Assembly: GCA_024220505.1 (NCBI GenBank)
Contig: JAKZZE010000019.1
Span: forward strand, 620,001-684,000
DNA: 64,000 nucleotides
Direction: 5' to 3'
From: Rhizopus arrhizus
Taxonomy: Eukaryota; Mucoromycota; Mucoromycetes; Mucorales; Rhizopodaceae
A program made the position numbers and the translations under genes. Below are positions 1-12,600 of this stretch, one piece after another; position 1 is the stretch's first letter, and each line of letters opens with the position of its first letter. The notes under the pieces were generated by a model. It worked only from the letters and a program-made list of their open reading frames with translations. It did no database searches and had not been told where the DNA came from.

Positions 1-71
1 TCTACAGTTGAGGTTATATGACTTGAAGCAGTAGTGGTAGTAGAACGATTGGGTGTGAAATCAAGAACCAT
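1..71 (-). CDS. possible 5' end of a gene running off the window
   Basis: On the minus strand an ATG at 71 opens a reading frame (MVLDFTPNRSTTTTASSHI...) that stays open to the window edge. Composition is Ser/Thr-rich. An AT-rich stretch with a T/A homopolymer near 170-192 lies upstream, as in other promoters of this window. Only about 23 codons are visible, so no family can be assigned and it may be chance. Confidence 0.25.
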   Translation of the reverse strand, partial: MVLDFTPNRSTTTTASSHITSTV

Positions 72-799
72 TATTGGGACTTTAATTGTTTCTCCAATAG
101 CTTTTTTTTCTTTCTTTTTTGTTCAAGAAATAAAAAACAAAGAAAAATGGGAATAAAAGTAAAGAGTATAAAATTTTTTTTTTTTTTTTTTTGTATAAAG
201 ATTTTATTCTAGCGCCGCCTTTACACGGACGCTTTTAAAGGTTAAAAACGTAAAATATTTGTACCTACAGTGTCCGTTTTACTGTATTTTATTCATATTA
301 TATACTATCTTTTCTTTTACGACTGCCTCTTGAACATTATTTTTTTTATTCTACGTGGAGCAACAAATAAAACAATTTAAAAAAAAGTATAGGGCGATTA
401 ATGTGATGCTACGTTTATTATCTTTAGAGTATTTTGTTTGAGCTGATTTTCATGATGAATCTTACTGAGTAAGAGTGTAGCTCTTCTGCTACTTCATTTG
501 GCCGTAAAAGCATGCCTCTAAAATATATTTTGAATGTGATTGCCAGAAGCTCAAAGTACTGAATGCCATTATATGAACGGGGTCAAGTTTCCAATGAGCT
601 AGAGTTTTGGATGTTGTTTGAGTCAGTCGAGTCGATTGTACGTAAGATAGTATTAAAGATTGCTTAAGAAAACGATTAATTAGGATATCTTATATGGGTA
701 GTTTGACTAGGTAGGACTATAAAAAATTATTCGTCAGTTTTGATTACTCTACACAATAAACATCTTTCATCTGTGATAGAGTGCTACATAGTCTTGTGT

Positions 800-2880
800 A
801 GGCGAAAGTGTACCGGTAGCTTAAAATGTTAAAATTGCCATAGAGCAGTTCCTACTGGATGAAGTTTCGACGGGTGCTAAAGCTCATTCTAGGAAGCTTT
901 GCTGAAAGTGGAATAGGATGATGGAAGACCCTCTATAGGAAGTATAACAAGATTTCTGAACCATTTGGTGCTTATTTTCTCCACAGATGTGCCATCTAGT
1001 AGAGTCAATGAAATAGTATTTCCAAACTGAAATGTAGGTTGTAGGAAGCCAAAAGTAGATATGAAATCTTCAAGATAGTGTTGAAGTGAGCTTTTAATTG
1101 TTACAATGAAAGTTTCTTCTATTACTTGGTCAGTTTGTATAAGATTTAGCTATTTTTAGGCCTTGTTCTGATGCCATCTAAATGGAAATTCTCCTCGAGA
1201 GTTAAGACTGCCATCAAAAACGTCGAAACTATAAATGCCTGTTACCAAAAGTGGTTTCTAGTATGTGTTGCTGTGACCGACAGACTGTGTGATCAAAGCT
1301 GGGCATATTCTCATCAAAAGTAGCTCTTCTACTGTGCTAGAATTGAGTTTGATCCAGTTTATTTTACAATCCATTTGGTCAAAAGTGCAAAACATTGATT
1401 GAAAGAAATCAATTTATTGATGTCTGCATTGCATTTTTCTGTAAAAAGTAGATATAGAATCGGAGACGGCGAAGATGTCAAGGTTAATAGATAATATTTC
1501 ATAGCCGCCATAGCAAAGAAATCTTCAGAGAAAGGCTTTGGGTTGAGGGTATCGGAGAGCCATTGCAGTTGGATAGCAGTAAGTTAGTTGGCTGTATCTA
1601 AAATAGCTATGCCTCCTTCATTACGAGGCCGTCGACAATCTTGAAATTTCACATATAGAAAGTTTTTGGGCTTAAAGAATTCTATAAGCACAGAGTGGAT
1701 TCGTCTAAAGAAATCCAAAGGAGGAAAACTACCTTATACTGTGCCATGTTCTACTAAGGAGGAGTAAGTTCCCCATTATGCTGCGCTCAAGTATAGTCAA
1801 GTTTCTTTGTTAGAGAATATTGTCATGTTGCTAATTCTCGAAGCAGCACTATCTAGATACTGATGCATTTGATCTGCACTACTTGAGAATGGCTAGCCTA
1901 GGTAGATGATTTCTACAGGATTTATTTTACCATGCCATTGAAATATTCGGGTAGTTTTAAGCAAATGGCATTATCTTGGGTTGCTGTTTACTTGAGAGAG
2001 AAATAGACAGCGTCTTGTCATGATTGAAGCGAACATTAAATATATTCCATATAGTGACGCTAGTGACAACAAAGCTTGTAATTCTATCGGCTGTATGAGA
2101 AGCATGATCATATCATTAGCATATGCCAATATTTTAATTGAAGATGATACTTTTGGCCGGCTGACAGATCCTAAACCATTGAGGTTGTGGTTTGTAAAAC
2201 TTGGAATCAGATGTGAGGATTGAATTGGCCGTAAAAGAGGTTCAACGATAATATTGAATAGTAGAGGAGGTAAAGAATATGCTTGTTGTAAATCCATTGC
2301 TTGTGAGATTGATACTGAAAGAATCCAGTTGTCATTGATATATAGAGACATACCAAAAACAAAGACGAAACAGATTATGTCAAAGGCAATGGGAAGCCAA
2401 AATAATACATGGGAACCTTCAGGTACATATGAAGAACTCTATCATAACCTTTCTCATGGTTCAAAATTGAGCTATCCCCATAAATCGAAGCATTGTGCAA
2501 CATCCATGACAATTCGTTTTGTTGCTCTATTATCTATTAAAAGCTGTCTGACATAAATCCCTGTTGATGGCTGTCAATCAGTTATGGTAGTATTTCTTGC
2601 ACTCCTGTTGTCAGTAACCTAATGAAGATTTTGGTATAGACATACTGTGCTTTAGATTATGGGACACAATGCTTCAGACCATTAGCGACAAGTGGAAAAT
2701 CAATTGTAGAAAGATTACGAAAGGTAGGTATGTCCCGATACTCATAATTAACATGAATGGGATCATGTCAGTACTGTTGTATTTAATGGTGCCACGACAA
2801 AGTGCGATTATTCCTTGTTGGCATGTGCACGTTATATAAGTTGTTTTAATATAGTTCCTGATGCAATGAGACATAAATGA
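800..2880 (-). mobile_element. old, degraded LINE (non-LTR retrotransposon) ORF2 relic
   Basis: Minus-strand translation in shifting frames matches, block by block, ORF2 of the intact LINE at 52.2-58.05 kb. The visible blocks are: a KIFIRLL/QQGFM block (about 2570-2640); an EKGYDRV motif (near 2450), equivalent to EKAYDRV; SLPPLLFNIIVEPLLR (about 2250), equivalent to PLSPILFNLAFEPLLR; LAYANDMIMLL (about 2120), a decayed form of the YADD catalytic box in which the first catalytic Asp is Asn; and RPRNEGGIAILD (about 1620), equivalent to the post-RT LPRSLGGLGVLD block. Multiple stops and frameshifts interrupt it. The 3' limit (towards base 1) is uncertain. It is a dead copy, much older than the 52 kb element and of the same or a sister family. 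Confidence 0.8.
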
Positions 2881-2899
2881 AAAATAGAACCACTTAAGA

Positions 2900-3256
2900 G
2901 ATAATTATGAAAAATTCACTTGCATAACCAGGAACGGATCTTCATATTAAAATTTATTCATACTAGATCTACAGTTGTAGTTAATTAAAGTATTTTAGAA
3001 AGAATTTAATTGAATCTTTATGAAAAGAATATAAATATCAGATACAATAATATTAAATACAATGATAATTTTATTCAGGCTCATTGAATTTATATAGTTT
3101 CTTTATTTTACGAGATGCCATAAGCCTATATCTAAAGTGTTCGCCTAAATCATGATCTTGAGAGCTACCTTTGACATCTTCTGTATTGGGGTGTTTCAAG
3201 AATCTTTTAATATGCTCTTTCAAACTCACACAAGCTATATAACAAAAAATACAAGC
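2900..3256. other. AT-rich spacer between relics
   Basis: No gene recognised. A 62-codon minus-strand frame at 3071-3259 has no visible domain and begins next to the decayed gene that starts about 3257; it is not annotated as a gene. Confidence 0.4.
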
Positions 3257-4463
3257 CACGCAATTTTGCTCACAATATCATAGAACCAATTCGTTCAGAA
3301 AAAGCTAAAAGAAGTGAATCAGAGACAGAGCTGCTTGAGGTCTCCAAAAATCGCATCAAAAGGCAAATCTTCTTCATGGAACAGTCATCGCAGCTTGCTC
3401 GTGAAAATGTAGCATCTTCTGTTCAGCCAATCAATCACGTCGAGGACGTGTTTAAAAGTTGCTTCCTAACGACCACAGTTATGAGCATGTCTCTTCGTTT
3501 GATACATCATCATTCACTGAACTACTTGGTCTGGACAATACAATTCTTACCGATATTGAAATGTTTATACACTGCATAATCAAATTCGAGCAATGTTCCA
3601 TTCTGGTAAAGAGCTTTGACTTGTTTGCTCATCGCCAATCATTAAATGATGATTGCACTAATGGGATTCGTTTTTCTGACGTTTCTATCATCCCAACAGC
3701 CAAGATACTGAAGAAGAACACATTGAATAAGATCTTCAAGGAAGTGTCTATCTTTATTACTTTATATGAGCTTTTGGTTGTAGGAGGTTATGTCATTAAA
3801 GATAATATGATCATTCCTTTACTTGATTCTTCACTGGGAAGTCTTGATTTACCTGATAGTACTTCAAACAACATCATCATCCCTATCAGCAGGTTACAAG
3901 CCATCAAGACTGAAAGATTACTGAATCAGTATTTCAAGCGCTGTTCATTCAATCTTTGGGGCTACCATAGTATGCTTTCATTTACCAGAAGCTTTACGCC
4001 AATTATTCCTGTTAGCTATATGAGCCATTATAGTCAGAAGCATAGAAATGCCAATATGTACCATCTTGCTTCGAAAGTGCTATCATTGATTTCTTCTGGA
4101 AGACTGGTGGATCAAGAAAGCCCGCAACAGGTGTGATCATTAGTCATTCGGTTGCCTGTCTATCAAAAACTTGCGACTCAAAATGATGAAATGTCTTTTG
4201 TCTTTTTAGAACTTAATGAAAGTATGAACAATAATCATGGCTATTTGTTTTTTAAATACTTAATCAAAATAATGCCATCACTGGAAAACAGAGCACCTTG
4301 TTACATACTTGGCATTCACAAAGCAGATGAAGTTGGAAAGATGGCCTTGCAGATTATGCAGGGTGGTCTGAAAGCCGACATAACAAAGCAACAGGTTTCA
4401 ATTATTTGCAAAGAAAAGATGCTCTTCGTTGATAAACTGCATTATACATTGTTACTCTATTAA
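3257..4463 (+). pseudogene. unrecognised decayed protein-coding gene
   Basis: One protein can be followed through two frames and one stop. Frame A runs from about 3257 to 3456 (charged, includes EKAKRSESETELLEVSKNR). A shift near 3456 leads to frame B, open to a TGA at 4134-4136. The same frame then reopens to 4463, giving roughly 390 residues in all. No family is recognised. The sequence is mixed hydrophobic/polar without a signal peptide, clear membrane helix or repeat. Because frame B continues past the TGA with ordinary composition, the TGA looks like a mutation rather than the true end. It sits between transposon relics and may itself be mobile-element cargo. Confidence 0.45.
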
Positions 4464-4619
4464 ACTTTATATTTCATCTCTGACTGGATGTAATATACAT
4501 ATTATAATGCCATTTTGTTTACTTTTCCCAATCCAATTGAAGTTTTTTCAGTTAAAGGTGAAGTATAGTATGAAGAAAAAGCTTTTTGAAAGAGATAATG
4601 GCTTCTGCTTCTAGTATAA

Positions 4620-5230
4620 CAAAACCTTATTCAAAGGTAGCTCAAAAAGGTTGTCAAGGATGGATACATCATCATGTAAGTTTCTTTGAAAGATACTTAA
4701 CATTAGAAAAGAATCACTAACCTCTTCTTGTATGAATAATTATTTCAAAGTTTTCTCAATTAGTTTCTAAATATCTATCAATTTTTTTAAATGATTTTTA
4801 TATGTTGCACGTTTATAGTGCGACTATAAAAAGAGGTACTCGGCAAAAGGAAGAGTAATTGCAAGAAAAGGAAAAAAAAAAAATTATAGAAAAGGAATAA
4901 CAGACTAATTACAAAATAAAGGATTGTAATCGCTGATGAACATATTCTTCGTTTATGCATTTTGTAATAGAATATTGTGCTTGTGGAATAACTTGGTTGT
5001 ACTGGAAAGGTTGGTTGTTGAAAGTACAGTTACGGTGAGCTTTCTATACTTCGAATAGGGCGATAGTCAAAATAAAATAGCTTTGGGCAGTTTGCAGTGA
5101 TGACTATGTATGTATATTATGGAAATTGAGGGTGGTAAAGGAGTGTACATCGTTTATTAATTACCTCAAAGCATTTACCATTTTATCTCTAGCGCTTTCT
5201 CAATTGCTTATACATTATTATTTGTAAAAA
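4620..5230. other. intergenic, no gene seen
   Basis: AT-rich with short A runs. No open frame with recognisable similarity and no tRNA-like fold was noticed. Confidence 0.4.
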
Positions 5231-5239
5231 GAATTAAGT

Positions 5240-6485
5240 AAAGGGTTTCTTCCAAAGCTAAACAACATTCAGAAAATGAAACGAAATGTCTAATCCACCC
5301 TTGGCAGCCTTTCAAAGATATTTCTATATATGATTTCATGAGTCTAGGAATTAAGGAACCTCAATAGGATTCAAAAAGGCGAGGATGTTGGGAGATATGC
5401 GCACCTGTATCCTCTATATTCGATGTATTTTTTGAGGGTAGCAGGCTTATGAATAGGAGCATTATCTATGACAATATATTGCCCTTTCAATTTTTTTTTT
5501 TTTTTTTTTTTTTTTTATATCAAGAATGCCCATAGCGTTTTGAAGGTAGCCCAAGAAATGCTCTATTTTTGTTAAATTCTGGCAGTAGCTATAACAACAG
5601 TACCATCAGCTTTTCTTTTCTTGATGCCTGCTACTGTGATTGGTTTTTTAAAGAAATATCGATTATTCCCTGTGCAAAAGTAGTTCTAAGGATTTTAATT
5701 GCAGTTCCTTGAGAGGCAGGAGCAATAGATTTGACAGGTTCACTTTTTTGACCAGCTGACGTGGAGATTGAGCTTTGTCTCGTCAATGAAGACATAGTTC
5801 TTTTCAAAACATATGATTTTATCTGATATCTACGCGAGTACTGCTGCTTTTCGTTGGTGCTTCACTTTTGAATGTCTCTTTTCAGGAATTTTTTCCAGCC
5901 TCTTGAAACTCAATGCACAGTGCTTACTAACATTTTTATAGAAGGCAGCCTTGCTAACTTTGGTATTAGAAATTCAACCAAAAGCTTGTGTCTCATTTGG
6001 TCTAAATCCATTAGTCCATAACTATCTGCAATTGCAACAACAGATTGATTATGTCGCTGCTTCATGTTGGCCATGACTCCTTTATTAGGCCATCTTTGTC
6101 TGTTTGGGAGAACTGCACCCTCTTCTCCTCATTGTTTTTTGAGTCAATATGCTGAACTAAGGTTGATGCCAGCGCCAGTAGCAGCAGTTTTTACTGGAAA
6201 TTGCTCAGTGACTAAAAGCAAGAAACGGCCGATTTGATTTGGATTGTAACTGTGATTCGTGTTCTTTTTCTTTAAATCAGTCTTACCGATGTGAAAATTA
6301 GAGAAGACTTCAATCTTGGATTGAATAGGAATGCCATAGCTTTTTTCAGCTTCGCTCTCATTTCTGAGATCATACATATTCTCTTCCTCTTCGCAGCTCT
6401 CAGAGTCTGAAGGCTCTTGAAGAAGTACTTCAGAGATTTCTATGACGCTAGGACTAAGCTTATACTTTATTCTCATCACTGACAT
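5240..6485 (-). pseudogene. Tc1/mariner-type DDE transposase relic
   Basis: The minus strand encodes, from 6485 downward, a 113-codon frame containing a helix-turn-helix-like block (KTAATGAGINLSSAY, then LKKQ...EEGAVLPNRQR past a stop). Further frames contain an FIDET-like catalytic Asp box (about 5780), GQYIVIDNAPIHKP with the second Asp (about 5470) and YRCAYLPTSSPFLNPIE with the final acidic residue (about 5390). This is the D...D...E order of the Tc1/mariner/IS630 superfamily. At least six stops or frameshifts are present, and a 26-base T run (5491-5516) lies inside the catalytic domain. Terminal inverted repeats were not found by eye. Non-functional. Confidence 0.85.
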
Positions 6486-6667
6486 TAAGCTTATCGTTAT
6501 TTTCCCAGTTACTTCTTCGGTGTAGTCTTGTTCACTGAGAGACAGGTATTTATAGCCCAGTATATAATGAAAAGATTGCCTTTAGAGAAATAGATTGAGC
6601 AAGAATAAAAATCATATAAATTTAAATTGTTTATTATAAAAAATATAAAATGCAACACAAGAAATGG

Positions 6668-9600
6668 TTATGCAAAAGCAAATCCAGTCGAACATTCATT
6701 AATGGCTTTAAAAAGATTTGCACGCAAGCTTTCATACGAATCATATTGTGGAAGATCTATTTGATTAAAGCTACAAGTAAAGTGTTAAATTTCTTACATT
6801 AAAACAGTAAAATTCTAAGCACTTACCATGTGTGTGCAGAGGGAAGTCTCTTTTCACCACCAAAGTCTTTATGAATTTGAAATTTCTGTATACCACTTGA
6901 ACCTTGAAGATGAGCAAAGCCCTCTAAAGGCACTTTTGATGTACCTGTAGCAAATTGAAGTAATTTAGCACGCTCTTCTTGGTCAAAACTTCTAACAGCA
7001 CGCCAAAACCATTGTATAGGTGGCGATGAGGCAGAATATCCTTCATATTCAGTATTATTCTTCCAATCATCGATGTCAATATCAGGTAAACCTGAAATAA
7101 GCAACTCGAGTTCTTGTTCATTGAAAATTTGAATCAAATGGGCAGGAATAATATCATGGAATCCTTGTACAAATGCATTAATTTGATCCTTAATGGCAGT
7201 AGTTAATTTTTGTTCTGTAACAAGAGTGACGTATTCATGCTTGTTTGCTTCAGTCACTGGTATATTTCTGCCATCGGGTTTGAGGTCAACAGTTTCTTTT
7301 GTTCCAAAATAATCAGTTTCAATACTAAACGTCAAATCAATAATATCTGTAATATCATTCTCGAGCATCCAAACAAGGCTCTTGTAATATTCAGGATCAA
7401 TTGCTTCCACATCACGATAATCAACAGGTCGTCCAAGAATGTGTTTGTAGAATGATCGTGTAAAGTAAGCATCCAAAAGGCGGCCATCATAGATAGCCTT
7501 ACCAATAACTCGGCCCACAAACTTAAAAAAGCTAAGATGGTCAGGATTCACTGCTGAAGCACGATTAGGTTGGTAGGTTAGCTTGTCTGCTGCAGATGTG
7601 ATAAACAGTGCGTAATTGGGATCAAACATTTGTCTTGCCAAAACAGAAAACCATTCACGAGTAACACCACCAGCATCTAATCCTTCTTCATCATAAAAGA
7701 GAACAGACAGCTTACCATACTTGATTTCATCACCTGTTCTACCTTGAAGTTGATGATAAGAATCTTCAAAGACATATTGACGACGGACATTAAGTTTCAA
7801 CATTGAGTAATTCTCTCTAGAAGCTGTTCGCTTATGAAGTTGCTGTACAAAGTAGTTGCGTTTGTTGTCAAATTCTAACATCTTTGGATTGCAAACTAAT
7901 AAGGCAAATGATCCACTCATTAGAGCTGGGTTATTTCGAACCATGATATTCAACACTTTCTTATGCTTTTCAGTGAAGGTAAAGAAGAAGGAATCTGTGG
8001 AGCCACTTTCGGATGTAACAGTAGATTGTTCATGGTCTTTTTCTGATGTACATTTGGATACAACCATGAAGGATTCAATCAAAGGCAAAAGAACGGTTGC
8101 AACATTAATCAAATCCTCTTTCTCTCGAACTACAGACAGGCAATTACCCAAAGCTTGCCATAAAGGCAAAAAGTCAAGCTCTTCATAGATTTGAGATACT
8201 TGCTTTTCATTCTTTGCTTGTAATTCTTTATCTTTGATGCTGTTACCAGAATTATTCCATTTTCGTGTGAACATGTAGTCCAATGTTTTCAATACGCGTA
8301 GTAACTTAGCTTGATAAGATGTAGAAGCAGAGAAAGATGCAAGTACATTACTACTGACCTCAGTACCTGGCATAGAGTTTTCCAGTACTACCACAAGATT
8401 TTCAAGGTCTTTTAGAATATGTGCACCGGACCCTTTAGCATCTGTTACAAGTTCATTTACAATGGCTTGTTGCGCTCCATCCAAAGCAGACAAATGAGAT
8501 ATAGCATTCAATGTGTATTGGAATGTTTTGCTGGAACATTCACCGTTTGTAAGGACATGTACAATTAATTTCAGGTAAGAATCAAGAATAGTAGGAGGTT
8601 TGGGCATGGGCTTTTCATCAGAGCTTGCACCCTTTTGTTTGTTTTCCAACTTTTCTTGATACTTCTTTACCAACACAGGGAATGGACGACACATGATTGA
8701 CAATAATTCCATTAATTGTTCCATTAAACTAGGATTGTTAATAAAGACAGGACGGTCGAGGAGGCTTATCAATACAAGAATGGGATACTTGTTCCAGCTA
8801 GCGCTAATCTTCTCTTTGCCTTTGCCTTTTTTGATACTTGAAGGTCGCTTCAAACCAGCTAATGATTCACTTTCTGTCAAGAAATAAGCCAAAGACTGTT
8901 CGTTACAAGAAATAATATGTGACAAAGCTTCCAAGCAGCGTTGCGTAACATAATTTGGTGCACTATCAGAAATACTGGGTGCAACTAAACTCTTTGTTGA
9001 CTTTTGTGCATTCTTGCTCATCTTACCAGAAGAGAACAGGTTGAAACTGTTATCAACAGAGGTTAAATCTGTATTGCCATCATAAAGCACGCAGACAAGA
9101 TATGAGAGGAGATCACTACGAGATTTGCTGTTTTCACACAAGTTGAGCAAAAGCCGATTAAGCAAAGATTTGGAAATAGTTTGAGGAATAAACAACAATC
9201 TCACTAAAGTAGCAAGTTGAGATTTTTCAATGAGCTGAGCAGCAGCATCACGTCTGCGTTGTTTGTTTTTCTTTTTTGCTGAGCTACGATCATCATTCTC
9301 ACTTTCAGCTGATGAGCGTCCAAGAGAGAGGCGTGCGGCATTGTTGACTGTCAAAAGAATATTGTTAATTAGATTACATTTACAGTTATTTTTCGAGTTA
9401 TTGCATACCTGTTGATGTAATGGCATTAGCAGAATTAGCCAAGTTGGATGACGATTGTGTAGCTTGACGGTTTTGTCGATCACGTCTTTCGCGCTCAATG
9501 GCTTCATGGTTTAGTACTTCTTCTCGGATATCTGCAGGTAAAGCGTCTAAGAACTCAGGGCTAATAGAGTCGTCTTCGGCAGGTAAACTAGGTTGAGGAC

Positions 9601-12600
9601 GATTGCGCATGTGTTGATTGATAACTTCTTCCCGTAAATCGTCTGGAAGTGCTTCCAAGAATTCCACATCAATTCCTGTACCCGAAATATCAATATGTTC
9701 TCCATGAATGACGACTGTAGTGCGTTCCTCTGTTGCGTTCTCTGTTGGCTCTGCACCTGTATCGGCTGTATCCATAGCATTGCTAGACGCTTCAGCTTCC
9801 TGTGTATTATCGTTAGGTTGCTCTTGCTCTTGCTCTTGCTCTTCCTCTTGCTCTTCCTCTTGAACAGCCTCTGTACTTTCTTGTGGTTGAGCAATTGCTT
9901 CCAACACAGCCTGTCGTGCCTCCTTTTCTAAACGCCACTTTTCTTCTTTACCTTCTTCAATGGAAACAGGCACAAGAATATTTAACATCGTATTAACTAC
10001 TTTCAGTGCTTTCTCTCCAAGGTTGGTTCCGTACATCATTCTAGCTTCCTGGTTCCAACGTTCACCAGTTGTCATGGGTTGGAAATCATGCAGGAGCGCA
10101 AGTCCTTTTTGAATATCATCATTTGCAGTACTGCTTGCGCCTTCAGAACGTGAAGCTTGGGGATTTGGTGGGCGTTCAAATTCAGCAGATCTGAATACAC
10201 CACTTGGGCCGTTTGAAATATCTACACGAACATGACTTCCGTGACTTCCAGAAGGAGCATTGGCTAAAATGGATTCAAGCATACGAACAGTACTTCCTCC
10301 AATAATGTCTTCAAACTCTTGCCAGTTACTGAATCCAGCGCCATGTCCTCTACGAGGTATAGAGTCGTTGAGAGAATTTCTCAAGATACTACTTCCCCCT
10401 GTAGCCTGAGAACCAGGGTTATTTGACAAGAGCGGGTGAGTAATAACGTCCTCTTGCCCATTTGCATTTCCAGGAGTTCTCATCGTTCTTCCAACTATAT
10501 GCAATAATTATAAATATATTATTCTTGTAGAAAAAAGAGCATACTGTTACCTCCTTCAAGTAAGGCACGGCGAGCATGAGGAAGTCTTCGCCTAAAGCCA
10601 ATTGGAATAATTGATCGAGGGGCTCCCTCAAGTTCTTCGCCTTCCACATAGTCATCATTCTCCTCAGTTTGAAGGAATGGGGTATCAAGGTCTTCAACAT
10701 CAAGCACCATACCATCAGATACAACGTCTGTTTCTGATTCAGCATCTAAGTTTTCTGAAGCATCTTCAAAGTCAGATAAAGCATCCAATTCATCTTCCTA
10801 CACAGTGAAACAAGGTTAAACAAGAAATTACATAGAAATAACTTTTTACCTCCTCATCATAAGGAAGTTCCATAACACCAGCAGAAGGGCTTTGCTCACC
10901 ACGTTCATCCTCTTCGTTAATTATAGATTCAGCACGAATGATACTCGAGTCATCCTCGATATCTTCTAAATGCCAGGTCATTTCACGATTTCCTTCTTCA
11001 TCGCCGATAAGATCTGCCTCTGCACTCATATCTTCAGAATCGTCATCTTCATCCATTTCATCTGAGTCATAGCCATTTATCACTGCTTCCATTTCCTCGT
11101 CACCATCTTCATCACCTTCACCTTCGCTCATATCGGAAAGATCGCTTCCACTGTCTTCATCAAACCTTAGAAGTATACATTAGTATCCGAACGTAATATT
11201 TAGATAAATGACTTACTCTTCTTCTTCCTCAACAGAAGATCCAAAAATATCGCTGTAATCATCACTGTTATATTCTTCTTCCATAACATTGCGATTATAC
11301 ATGCCCAAAGCTGAATTTCTATAAAGGTCAGGGGCTCCTTCATTTTCATCGGCAGGATTTTCTGGAAGTTGAAGGCCTTCTTCAGCCGTATCCATCTTGA
11401 ATGGATCGTCTTTATTAGAGTCAGCATTACTGTCCTTATTGGAGTCATCATTATTTATGGCCAATCTAGTAAGTAATTCTAAAGGTCTTAACATGGCATT
11501 CAATATTGTTTTTGAATGTGGATAGTTGATATCCACATCATTGACAGCAGATGTTAAAACAGCTACAAAATTCTTATCCAACATAACTCTTGAATTGCTC
11601 ATTGCAGCATCTTCTTTGTTCAAATCATTATCATTTGTAGTATCAATGTTTATAGCCCTTGTAAGCGATGATCCAACATTGAGCCTTGCATTCAAAATAC
11701 GGTTACAAAGATCGGATAAAACAATGTATTTAGAATATTTGACTGTGGCAGTTTCATTAGATGCTATGGCATCCTTCAAGGAACGCACAATGGCTTCCAA
11801 TACATATTTTCTAACTTGAAATAATTCATTCTTTTGTTGAACAGACATTTCTGAGATAGGCGTGGGATCATAGCACATGGCTACTAAAGTAGAGGCAGTC
11901 CAAGTAGATATTCCTTGCTGTTTACGAGATTCTTCTGCATATGGATTAATATGATTGTATGGTAACAAATCGTTAATCAGCATTGATACAAATGATCTAT
12001 GCTTTGCACCAGGAGTACGCGGGTAGCCATTTTGTTTCTTGCAAAATTTAAAAATATCATATTTACAAGATGGATAAGAAGAGATAAGTTCAACAAGATA
12101 CTGCAATAAGAAACCAATATAAACAAATTTGATGTTATCATCTTGCTTTTTATCGTCTTCCTTGGGTTCCTTTTTACTGTGTACAATAGCTTCTGCTCGT
12201 GTTGCCATGATTTCATTTAAAAGGAAATGGATCACAACTTCAGATGATTTCTTTTCTTCATCAATATTTGCGTTTTCATTACTTTTATCATGTTTTTTCA
12301 GTTTGATTTGTCTATTAACCTCATATCCATCAAATCCTGCCAATCGACAAATATCTGAAGTGACTTCTATAAACATACTTGGCTCACGAAGAACAATGTG
12401 AGCATTAGTACGGACAAAAGATGTGATGTCCGTGTTGCGAGGTCTTGGATTGGTAAACCAAGAGACGATTATATCCTTCATTGTATGGCGTAAAACGCAT
12501 TCGCTTTCTATAACATGTCGCAAAATTAAGATAATAAAAGCCTGATGGCCACGTAATCCTTCAAAATTGGATTTAGGTTTAGTAACCAGTAGAGGAATGC

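Noticed and set aside
9695..9931. Leu-rich plus-strand frame resembling a membrane segment
   Set aside because: Antisense of the Glu-Gln repeat in the HECT ligase.
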